NCBI GenBank assembly: GCA_023053545.1 | Contig: JAKZAN010000001.1 | Span: 12,106,024 to 12,170,023, forward strand | Direction of reading: 5' to 3' | From: Lepidurus packardi | Lineage: Eukaryota > Arthropoda > Branchiopoda > Notostraca > Triopsidae | DNA length: 64,000 nucleotides | The notes under the pieces: generated by a model | Seen by the model: only the letters and a program-made list of their open reading frames with translations | Told to the model about the DNA's origin: nothing | Database searches by the model: none | Shown: positions 21,365-33,300 of the stretch, one piece after another | Numbering within the stretch: position 1 is the stretch's first letter | Layout of the letters: the number at the start of each line of letters is the position of its first letter | Made by a program: the position numbers and the translations under genes

Positions 21365-24300
21365 ATGATTGTGGCGCGAACTCGACAGTCTGATTTGAAA
21401 ACCATTAAGGAGCTCAACTGCTGGTAAAACTTTCTATTTCCATTTATTCCAATTAGCATCCACTGTAGCTATATTATCTTTTTGGTGTGTAGGGGAAGTG
21501 AGCTACCCGATGTCGGCACAATTCGTTACATGAGAAATGTGGAAGTACTTTCTCTCAGGTCCGGTTTGTACTTCCCTTAATCTATGCGTTTTAATCCAAA
21601 TCAGTTAACCTTAAGGACAGGAAGTTGACGCATTTGTAACGTTACTATTTAAACGCTGTACTTACGTTTTAGGCTTCTGACGAGCAGTGGTAAATAAGGC
21701 AACGCAAGAGACTTTGGAGCTTTGTTGTATAACTTTTATTCGCACGGACTCAGCTCGTTACACTTGGAAATCACACTGGCTACTTGGCGAACTTCCCTGC
21801 TGCCCTTTATACCCTTCGATAACTGAACAACAAGGTTGTAAAGGTTATGGCCCTGTTGTCGCCAGAAGAAAGGTCTTAATCTTTGGTCACAGCAGAGCCA
21901 TAAACACTAAAGTGTTTCTAGGTCACCTAGAGTGTCCTTACAGAGCCATAAACACTAAAGTGTTTCTAGGTCACCTAGAGTGTCATTACACTACTCCCCC
22001 TCCTCCGAAAAATGACGCGTCCTCGCGTAAACCGGCGTCTAGCCCACGCGATTAAGGAGGTTCGCCAATTGCGATCTTTCAACCCCGTTGCTCGTGATGG
22101 GTTGTTGGAGTTCTTCAGGTGTTGGCCTGCTGTTGACCTCTTGCAGCGGGATGTTGTTGCTTCTTACTTGACCGTACATCCATGTTCTTCGCCAATTGAG
22201 TCGTGTTGGGTCGGTGCTAGCACATTTACGGATCAGGCAGAGAATGGCCACGAATGGGAGGATGGCAAGGCTGATTCCTACAAGGGAAGCGCGGATTCCG
22301 TACGACCAGTCGACTGCGAAGTTCCACTTGTCCCGGGACTTAACGTCGACTATTGCGTTTTGTATATGGTGCGTCCCTGGTTCCTGCAGGACTGATAGGA
22401 GATCGGTTAGGACGTTAAGGTTTTCTCGAGCTGGGTCGCTTGGGTGCAATAGGGTGTTCAGGGACGTGGACAGTGACGTTTCTGCGACGAAACGGAAGGA
22501 GTCGTTCCATTTTGCAGTGGGCAAGGTGGTATCTGCGGATATGGTTGACCACGAGTTATTGATATACCGGTAGGCTTTCCCGTTGAAATTTGCCATGTTA
22601 TTAGCCCAGTAGCAGTCCCGGAAGGGGTAGAGGGACCAACCGTCTTTGGCTATGGTATAGTTCCCGAATTTCGGTTGATAGCCGCAAGGGGTCTGTACCG
22701 CGTCGAAGTGGATCTGCATAGAGGCGCATTGGGAGACGATTGCCATTCCGCCCACCATTGCGACCTTCTGGCATGTACCTAAATTTAAAGCTCTAGCGGT
22801 AAGGATGCCCGAGAATTCTGCCGCGAGCGTCAAATGGCTTCGGAGAAGGCGTTTGTGTAAGCAATCCACGAAATGAAGTTCCGAAGCGAGTGTTTTGTCC
22901 CTTGCTACCGAATCGTCTTCTATGAACTGGAAATGTGCGGCTAGAGCTCCTCCGATGTCAGAGAAACGCCGGTAATTAGCGACACTTGGGGCTTGGCGGG
23001 GCTTGGCAGCCGTACTGTTTAATACGATGTAATGGTCGGCGGAGTTGATTACGGGAAGTGCTCGTACCCCGCACACGTCTGCGCTGGTTGTGTTCACTAC
23101 ATACTCGAGTTGCTCGTTTGGGTCGCGGATGCGAGCCTGGGTTTTCGTGGTATCGTGCAGGAGGAGACCCGGTGCTGGTTCATGCACATAATCATAGCGA
23201 CAGGGTTCCGGCAGTGGCTCGTAACGCCATACGACAGTAATTTTATTGGATACCGCGAATTCATCAGTTGCTACGCTGTTTAATGTACCGAAGGGAGAAG
23301 ACAAGTGACAGTCTGGGCACTCGGAAGTAAGAAGAATTTCTTCGAGTAGGCAGCTTCTTGACGCAAAGTTTTGTTCCGTCATCCATTTCGCGGTTCCTAT
23401 TGGCTCTTGATCGAAAACCCACGATTTCTTACTAAGGCTGGACATCTTATTACCATGGCAGGATAGGGTTTTGACGGAGTACCAACATTCGTCAGGGGTC
23501 ATCTCATGTTTGTTATTTGTGATAATGTAACGTTTTAGTGCGTAGGCTAAGACTGACTGTATTAAAGTACATGGCTGCATATTTATACCCGGTCAAGAAG
23601 GTAAAAGGTTAATTAGTCAGGTCATGGTCGCTTAGTCAACATGGTCAACGTAGGTCAACCTCTGCATTAGTCACGTAGTCACAGTGTCAAGTCTCAAAGG
23701 GAATCAAGGACATAAGGAGGTTACATCACATTAATTATACTACACTCGCCCCCTTAACAAGAAACAAGTTTCATTTTCACTTTCACTTTCTAGCATAAAT
23801 TCAATGAACATCCAGGTTCCACATACGCTAGTCTTTGCGGTGGTCTCCTAATACGACTGCTCGCTCGTTCAGGGATGTGCTCAATCTCGGGAATACTTGT
23901 CTCCGTCTCATTTTCACTAGGTATTACTTCATTTTCACCGTTGCTGTCCAAAATACACCAATCCTCATACATGTCCAAAAACCGTGGCGACGTGGGAGGT
24001 TTCGAATTCATAGGAACAGGGGGTTCGGTTACTGTCGGCGTTTCTTCGGATTCTTCTTCAGCCTCACAACGTTTTATGTTATTAAAGTGTACCACTCTGC
24101 GAGCTCCAGTAGTCTTGTTTTTAACCCGGAACACTTCTTCAGAGATTTTCTTAATTACCATAAAAGGACCAAACCACGGCCTGTGGAATTTTGGAGATTT
24201 TCCTCTTTTAGGGACCGGAGCATGCACCCACACGAGATCACCCACTTGCAAAGTCTTTCCAGCAACATCGCGATCATAATACTGCTTCTGCCGAGCTTGA

Positions 24301-27300
24301 GCTGCAAGCAACCGTTCACCTGCTTTTTTATACACCGTTTTCAAATCTTGCTCCAGGTTGCTGGCATACTCAGAAACCGAAGTTCTTGTTTTAGCCACGT
24401 TTCCCGCTTGGAACACTACATCAGCCGGCAACAGCAATTCACGTCCTAAATGTAACTTAGCCGGAGTAAAATCAGTTGACGCTTGAATACCTGACCGGTA
24501 AGCTAATAGGACCTTTGGCAGCAAACTGTCCCATGTGTCCTCAGCTTGGTCAAGAAGCTTACTCAACCCTGCCAATATCGTCCGGTTCGCTCGCTCCACA
24601 AAACCATCACTCTGAGGGTGGTATGGCGTTGTTCTCGTCTTGTTGATTTTTAGTATGTCGCACACTTCCTTTACAATGTTTCCATCGAAATTTCTACCTT
24701 GATCTGTGTGCAGTTGCTCTGGTGCCCCAAACCGACACACAAACTCGTTGAGGAACTTATCGGCAATCGTTTCGGCTTCTTGATTAGGAATGGGATACGC
24801 CTCTAGCCATTTGGTGAATAAATCGCCAGCAACGAGAATGTATCTATGACCCCACTTCGTTTCAGGCAAAGGACCCAATATATCCATGGCTACAATTTCA
24901 CCTGGCCGTTTGGCAGACAAGGATCTTAAAGGGGCACGGCTCTTCTGCTGTGGCGAGTTGTTCTGCCCACAAATGATACACTTCTTGCACCACGCCATCA
25001 CATCTTCCTGCATTTTGGGCCAGTAGAACCTCTGTCTTAACTTGGATATAGTACGCCCTACACCCATGTGGGCAGCTGTTGCATCATCATGATAAGTCCT
25101 TAACAGAATGCTCACCACCTTTCGAGGAACCAGGGGTAGGAGACGTTCTCCCTCTTCGAAAATCCACTTCCGGTACAGAACCCCTTCCTGTAAGCAAATC
25201 TTACTTCTTTGAGTCCAGTAACTCCGCAATGTCGGGTTTAGGCCTCGCGGCGAATCTGGGAAGGTGTTCGGTGACCGGAGCCATTCAAAAACCACTTTAA
25301 GATCCTCGTCATTTTTCTGCTGAAAAGTCACTGACGTCTCTTCTTGCTGGGATTCCAAGGAACTTACAACCGGGTCAGCTGATGGATTAGTACAGGGCAT
25401 GTCTGGGATATCGCCATCTTCCTCATCTTCTGAACTCTGAACTCCGTCATATTGCATTCCGCACTGCCCACAGGGACGTCTAGATAACGCATCAGCGTTT
25501 GTGTGCTTTTTTCCTGGGCGATGTTCTATTGAGAATTGGTAAGACTCGAAAAGGCTTAACCAGCGAAGGACTTGTCCCGAAGGGTTCTTGCATCTTTTAA
25601 CCCAGCTAACCGCACTATTATCAGTACGAATTCTAAAAGGTCGCCCCAGCAAATAGTGGCTAAACTGTGTTAAAGCAAACTTCATTGCTAGCAACTCCTT
25701 CCTTGTTACGCAATAACGCGTTTCCGCTCTGGACAAACTTCGACTGGCAAATGCAACTGGCCGCTCCACCCCATCGATTATTTGTGACAAAACGCCACCT
25801 AGACCCACGTTGCTTGCATCGCAGTCCACAATAAATGGCTTGGACAGCTCAGGGAAAACCAAAATGGGTGTAGAAGATAGTAGCCGTTTCAGCTCTGCAA
25901 AAGCTTCGTCACAAACGGTGGACCACTCAAACTTTACACTTGCCTCTGTTAATTTGTAGAGTGGCTTCGCAATGTCAGCAAAATTCCGAACAAACCTTCT
26001 GTAATACGAAGCCAAACCTAGAAATTGAGCCACCTGATCCGCGTTGTCGGGTCTCGGCCATTCCACAATAGCCCTAGTCTTCTCCGGATCAGTTTGTATG
26101 CCGTCTTGACTCACTACATGCCCAAGGAATATGACCGTTTCCCGGAACAACTTGCACTTACTCGGTTTGATCTTCAAATTGGCATCTCGTAACCGCTGGC
26201 AAACTTCTTCAAGTCTGGCTAAATGCTCCTCAAATGTTCGGCTAAAGATAACGATATCGTCCAAATAAATCAGGCAAATTTTCCACTGTAATCCTCTAAG
26301 GACCAGCTCCATCAATCTTTGGAAACTGCTCGGCCCATTGCAAAGTCCAAAAGGCATCACATTAAATTCAAATAAGCCTTGGGGTGTTTGAAAGGCAGTT
26401 TTCTCCCGATCTTCGGCCTCAACCTCTAATTGATAGTACCCACTTACGAGATCCAGTGTAGAGAAGTACTTCGCTCCCGCCAAAGCGTCCAAGGTTTCGT
26501 CAATTCTCGGAAGAGGGTAAGCGTCCTTGACCGTCACGTTATTCAAAGCCCGGTAATCCACACATAAGCGCAGAGTCCCATCCTTCTTTCTTACCATCAC
26601 AATAGGTGAACTCCATGGACTTGAAGAAGGTGAAATAACTCCTTGTCCCTGAAGATCCTGGACCATTGTTTCTAGTTGGGGCTTCCAATGTGCAGGTATC
26701 CTCCTGGGGTGTACCCGAACAGGTGGTTGCGTTCCGGTGTTAATTCGATGTTTGAGATACGTTGTTCTCCCCAAATCACTTTGATGCACTGACAATATAC
26801 TCTCGTGTTTCTGAAGAAATTTCTCTAACTCATCCCTCTGACTTGCCGTTAAAGTTCTGGATGGTTCTCCAAACAGGGAAAGCAGAGAGCCTTTGTGTTT
26901 CTTAGTCACACCGTTGTCGTTGGGATCTTGCACGTCGTACCCAACATTCGAAGTGATCACCTGGTTCACTGAATTCGCTAAAACTGTAAAAACTCCAACA
27001 GTGGTCCCCGACTTCAAACGAACGGGTTGGTCTGTAACGTTCATCAGTCTCACTGGAATACGCCCGTTGTTAACTGAAACTAGTGCCCTCGCAACAAAAA
27101 ACCCACTCATTTCTGCATGGATAGAGGTTCCTTCTACCAATCCTTGTCCAGAGTAAGTATCAGGCACTCGGGCTGTTGTCAGAATTTCATGACGCGCTGG
27201 TATAAAAAGTGTTTCCATCAGCACGGCAGCAACCGTATCCGGAATGTTCTCCTCCAGAAGCACGTGATTGTCTCCAAAACGCAACATACTGTTTTTGAAG

Positions 27301-30300
27301 TCTATCACCATTCCAAACTCCTGTAAAAAGTCCCGACCCAAGATGACTTCTTGATTCATGTCGTCAGTAACGTAGGCATTAAAGGAAAATTCCTTCTCCT
27401 TAATCCTAAACGAAGCAACGGTGCAACCCAAAATATTCATAGTTTGATTGTTCGCTGTTCTAACCCGAACTGTCACTGCCTCTAAACTTAAGTTTTGCAC
27501 AAGATAGGGTTTCACTAATGTAATTGCCGAACCCGAGTCTACAAGCATGGGAACAACCCTCTCACCACAATAACCCTTTACAAACGCAGCTACATTCACA
27601 TTCGCCGTGACAAATTCCAGATCAGCTCCTTTGGGGGACGCAACTGGAGACGGAGCCGATCTTCCAGTTACTTGGAGTTTCCCTGCTTCTTGGAATCATC
27701 ATTCGCCTTGGGTTTGGTGCAGGTTGCCTTCAGATGACCGGGTTCCCCACAATTATAGCAAGTCCTTTGCTTATTCCACTTGTTGCCCGATCTCGGTCTG
27801 CTAAAGGAATTCGCCTTCATTTCCTCCATGAATTTCTCAACATTGGAGAATCGCTGCTCCATAAATTTTTCCATGTTGGACAGTCGCTGTTCCATCGTAG
27901 TTGACGTCGTGGCCGCTACTTCAGCTGTTGCAGAAGAGTCCATTTCCGCAACAATCTTCACTTTACGGCGAGCTTCTTGTTCGGTGGCCTTCTCGTAACC
28001 ACGAATAATTTCCACAGCTTTGTCAACTGACAGACCTTGCAAAGCATTCAGATGCATTCGTAGCTCACGTGTTTCCGCCGAGTCGATTAAACGGTTGACA
28101 ATCATCCGCTCGTAGCTCACAACGTCCATTGTTGGATAAGCCCTTTGTAAAGTGAATCGAAGCTGACTCACGAACTCTAACACAGATTCACCCTTGCTCC
28201 TCATCATCGTGTCAAACTTGCGCTGATACACACTAAGATCAGTTTCTTGAAAAATTTCACTCAGTGCGACTACTGTACGAGTATAGTTCGCTTGTATATC
28301 CGTGTCTAAAGCCGAAAAGACTTTCTCTGCACGTCCTCGCAATGACATGGCGAGAAGATCCACTTTTTTTGAATCACTTAAGTTATTAAACTTCGCATAG
28401 CGATCAAAATGCCTACACCACGCTTCCCAATCGTCACTCGTACCACTAGAAAAAAATTCTGGTGCGAATTTGGGAGTGCGAATTTCGCCAGCATTTTGTC
28501 CTACCGACTGCGCCATTGTAACGTTTTAGTGCGTAGGCTAAGACTGACTGTATTAAAGTACATGGCTGCATATTTATACCCGGTCAAGAAGGTAAAAGGT
28601 TAATTAGTCAGGTCATGGTCGCTTAGTCAACATGGTCAACGTAGGTCAACCTCTGCATTAGTCACGTAGTCACAGTGTCAAGTCTCAAAGGGAATCAAGG
28701 ACATAAGGAGGTTACATCACATTAATTATACTACAATAACTGTGTCGGTTCCTCCGAAAAAGAATGAATTGATGTGTTTTTCACGGCTCCAAGCGCTACA
28801 GGCATATCCTTTAAGGGTGGTCGTTGGTTGGCGAGCCACGAGAAGTTGATACGTAACATGGACGGGAACTGTAGTCCTAGGAGCTGTTGTGCATTCTGTA
28901 ACCAATCCCAAGTCTACGACATTGGTTTTCGACAAGGACGTACAATTGCACACAGTCACCGTGGTCGGCGCAGCGAGTAACAGCCGTAGTGAGGCGAAAA
29001 TTAGTGGTACGAGCATCCTAAGTGGAACATTAAGATTATGCGCGTGTGCTTACATAAAAATGAGAGAGAAGAAAAGAACAGATTTTTTTTTTTTTTTTTC
29101 TTAATATGGTTGAAATCGGGAGGGTTTATTTATTAATCGTCTATCTCGTAGAGAATAGGTTGGAGGGGGTCTTGCTTCTTTGCTCGGCGACACTGTTGGG
29201 GTGAAAAAATGCGGTTCAGGGTCGTTATCAATTGGTATTGGGGTGGGGTGATTTGAAGGACTGCGGAGTATGTCCGCATATGTGGCGCTGTCGGAGGAAT
29301 TTGATGGCGTGTACTGTTGTATAGTTGTGCTAGAGGGCCTTTTGGGGGAGGTTGGTGGTGGCGGTATGGGGCTCATTGGCCGGGGTTCTTCCCGTGTTCC
29401 TACTTTCGGATCCCTACACTCGTCATATTCCCAACACTGTTTCACTCTGTTTACGTGTACTGTATGCTTTTTACAGGAGATGGGGTCGATTAGTGTCGCT
29501 GTAACCGGAGAGGGTCTATCAATGATTCGGTAAGGACCAGACCATCTATAGTCCAATTTCCTGGAAAGACCTGGTTTCGTTGCGGGCTTCGTCATGTACA
29601 CTTTGTCTCCCACGCGAAACTGACGTTCGGTTGCGGTCTTGTCATAATATTGTTTTTGTTTTTCTTGCGCTGTTTTCAAGTGCGACTGTGCGATTGTCCA
29701 TGCCGTATGGAGGTGCGATGTCAGTTTTTCTTTGTAGTCAGGGTATGAGAGTACCTGTGCTGATTTAGGTGCCAATATGGAATCTATTGGAAGGGCTGGG
29801 TCCCTACCATAAAGCAGGTAAAATGGTGATTCTAGTGTGGAGGACTGAATTGAGGTTCGGTACGCGAGGAGGAGGTATGGCAGGTGTTCGTCCCAGTCCG
29901 TATGGGTATCATTTACATAATGGGAGATCATATCAGCTAAAGTCTTATTGAACCGTTCTGTGAGGCCGTCGCACTGAGGATGGTATGGTGTGGTCCTTTG
30001 CTTGGTGGTATTTAGGAAGGCGCAGATATTTTTTATTAATTCGGCCATAAAATTAGGGCCTTGATGAGATAGGAGGTGTCGAGGTGCTCCGTGTCTTGTA
30101 ATCAATTCTTCGCAATATAACTTCGCAACGGTTTCGGCTTTTTGGTCGGGTATGGCGTAAGCTTCTGGCCATTTAGTTAAATAGTCTGTGAAAACTATTA
30201 TGTATTTGTTTCCTCGAGGTGTACCCGGAAGCGGGCCGAGGACGTCGACGGCAATTCTATCGAAGGGGCGCTCTGCTATAGGCATTGGCATTAATGGAGC

Positions 30301-33300
30301 CCTAAGGGTTTTTGTGGGTGATTTGCGTTTATTGCAAGATGGGCAGGACCGTATGTACTTCTTTACGTCCCTATAGAGGCCTACCCAATAGTACCGGGCT
30401 AGGATTTTATTATACGTTTTTTGTATGGCCAGATGTCCTGCGGTTTTGTGGTCGTGTAGACTGGATAGGATAACCGTTCGTAAGGTCTCGGGGACAATTG
30501 GGAGTGGGACTAGGGTTTTACTATCGTGAATGCTGGGCCGTAGGCGACAGAGGATGCCGTCGGAGTTTAGCAGATATTCGTGCGATTTTTGTTTCCAGTG
30601 TGAGTTCATTTTCTGCAATATTGGGGATGAATTTCCTGATAAGAGTTGCAGCAATTTGGAACAAGCTGGGTCCTTCTGCTGTTCTAGGACGAATGTTGCT
30701 ATCGTGAAGTTATCTTCGCCTGTAATTATGGCGACCGGGGTACGGGACAAGCCGTCAGCATTTCCGTGTTTCTTACCAGGTCGGTGATTGATCGTAAAAT
30801 CGTATTCCTGTAGCCGCAAAGCCCAGCGTGACAGTTTAGACGTATGATCTTTATTTGTCATTAACCATTTCAACGGGTTGTGGTCTGTCACGACTTCGAA
30901 CTTTCGTCCGTATAGATATGCATGAAAGTGTTTTACGGCGAACACGACCGCTAGTGCTTCCCTTTCAACTGTAGCGTAGCGTGATTCCGCCGGGTTGAGC
31001 TTACGGCTGGCGTATGCGATTACTACTTCGCGGTTATTCTGGAATTGTGCCAGAACCACTCCGAGTGCTGTGTTAGAAGCATCGGTGAAAAGTGTAAAAG
31101 GCTTCGTGAAGTCCGGGTAAGCTAGTACGGGATGTTTTGTTAGGGCCAGTTTGAGTGTGGAAAATGCATTGTGAGTTTGTTCATCCCATCGAAATGTACT
31201 ATATTTGCTCGTTAGTTTAGTAAGGGGGTTTGCTATAATAGCGTAATTTTTTATAAACCGCCTGTAATAGTTTGAGAGCCCTAGAAAAGATCGGACGTCT
31301 TTGGTGCACCTGGGTTTAGGGAAATTTTGGACGGCTATGATTTTTTCGGGATCTGGGGCTACTCCGTGTGCCGATACTATGTGACCCAAGTACTTAACCG
31401 ATTGTTGCCCGAAATGGCATTTCTTTTGCTTGAGTTTTAACCCCGCTTTTGAAAATAATCCCAATACAGTACGGAGGTGGCTGATATGGTTTTGGAAGGA
31501 TTTGGAGAATATTATGACATCATCCAAATAGACCATGGCGAAATTGTTGCAGATTGGAAGCAATAGTCGTTGCATTAAACGTTGGAACGTTGCAGGGGCG
31601 TTAGTTAGTCCGAATGGTAGGCATTGGAATTCGTAGTGCCCATTGAATGTGGAGAAAGCCGTTTTTTCCCTATCTTCCGGAGCCACTTCTACTTGCCAAT
31701 AGCCGCTGGCTAAATCTAATGTTGAGAAGAATTTCGAATTTCCGAGTAGGTCTAGCGTGTCGTCGATGCGAGGTAAAGGGTAAACGTCTTTTTTAGTTAT
31801 GTTATTTAACTTCCTGAAGTCCACGCAGAACCGTTCCGAACCATCTTTCTTTTTTACTAGGATAACGGGTGCACTCCAGGGAGAGTTCGATGGTTGAATG
31901 ACATTTTTTTTTAACATTTCTTGGACGTGCTGTTCTATTACGCCACGCTGAGCTATTGGGACGCGATATGGCCTCTGGTGGATGGGTGGGGCGTTGCCTA
32001 TGTCGATTGTATGCTGGACCAATGTTGTCCTGCCCAGTTCGCTGTCGTCTCTTGCAAAAACATCGCGAAATTCTAGCACGAGTTTTAAAAGGTCGCGGCG
32101 TTGGTAGGGTCGGAGATCTCCGAGGTTAATATCCTTTGGCAAGGCGAACTCGAGTGCAGGTGCATCGTGTACGGCCGTTATAGACACCGTTTCGGCATCT
32201 GATAATGATCCCAGTTCCGTCCCGCGTTTTATTGCGACCACATTGTTCCCTTCATTATAGACACAAATGGGGATCCTATGTGCATTGATGTTGACAATGG
32301 CATCTTCTGCGTATAGGCTAGTGGGGGAAGGGGGCATTTCCAGTAGGCTGGGGTATAAGGCTTGTCGGAAGTATCCGGTAGACAAGGGGCACGTTTTGGA
32401 CACCCCATATATCATGCATTTGGATCTGGCAGGTATGTATACTAGTTGTGGGTTGATAACGGGAAAATACTGTTCTCGAGCTAAATTGATTTGATTCAGT
32501 GTCTCTACTTGGCCTACCCTGGGTATGTGAATGGCCATTTTAGACCCGTCGATGATCATTTTTAGGGAGCGGATAGCGTCCATTCCAAGGATACATTCGT
32601 GGGAAAGCTTGTAGACGACATGACATTTAAGGCTTATAGTTTTGTCCGCGACTGTTAATGGTAGTATGAAGCATCCCATCGTTGGGATTGCTTCTCCGGT
32701 TGCCGACGTTAACCTTGTATGTGTGGGGATCATGTGTGTTCGCAAAGCTCGGTCGAGCAATTTGAACGCTCGATAGTGGAGAACTGTTAATCCAGCCCCT
32801 GTGTCTACTAAGGCTCTAATAGGGGTTTTTCCGATAAAAATTTTACAGAGTATCCGATTTTTAAAGATTTTGGGTGAGTCAAAGGGTTTTATATTGTTTA
32901 GGGGAAGTGCCGGTTGACCTTTGTTATTTACAACCGGCACCGTTAGTTTGTTGACGCCTGGCGAGGGACAGGGGCGGGAGCCCTACATACGGGTGCTGTA
33001 TGTCCCAGTTTTCCGCATCTATAGCAGGTAAAGTTTGGCCTATTTCCTGGGGGTCTAGGTGAATTTGACCTTTGAAAACGGACGTGCCGCGGTCCGGAAG
33101 ATGGACTTCTGTGCGGAGAATATGAATTTGGTCCCCTATTTAATCTTTCGATTGGTTGTTGAGGAGAAAATGAATGTTGTCCCCTATCTAATCTTTCGTA
33201 GGGTTGTTGAGGAGAAAATGAGTTTTGTCCCCTATCTAATCTTTCGTAGGGTTGTTGGGGATCGTAATTTGAGGGGCTTCGCCCACGGTAACGTGCTGTA

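Larger units (their letters stand above)
23526..28735 (-). mobile_element. Element B: intact-looking gypsy-type LTR retrotransposon nested in element A env
   Basis: 5,210 bp, bounded by 219-bp LTRs (23526-23744, 28517-28735) that I read as identical, with a 4-bp target duplication ATAA (23522-23525, 28736-28739). Minus-strand order: LTR, tRNA-Ser primer site, gag, pol (protease, RT, RNase H, integrase), polypurine tract AAGGGGGCGAG, LTR. No env. All catalytic motifs are present and both frames are open, so it could be active. It is younger than element A because it lies inside it. Confidence 0.95.
22039..29016 (-). pseudogene. Element A env: chuvirus-like class of envelope glycoprotein, split by element B
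   Basis: Two minus-strand pieces belong to one frame: an N-terminal piece (28740-29016, with a hydrophobic signal-like start) and the main piece (23525 down to 22039). Element B with its ATAA target duplication lies between them. The main piece has many cysteines, several N-glycosylation sequons, a block around TPCGYQPKFGNYT and DCYWANNMANFNG, and one hydrophobic membrane span shortly before a basic cytoplasmic tail. Such features fit the glycoproteins that arthropod LTR elements have captured from chu-like viruses. The assignment is by recall of pattern. The break means no full product from this copy; apart from it I see no stop or frameshift. Confidence 0.6.

Noticed and set aside
23835-24449. 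Plus-strand open frames antisense to element B pol
   Set aside because: They mirror the coding frame of pol on the other strand and have no motif or independent support.
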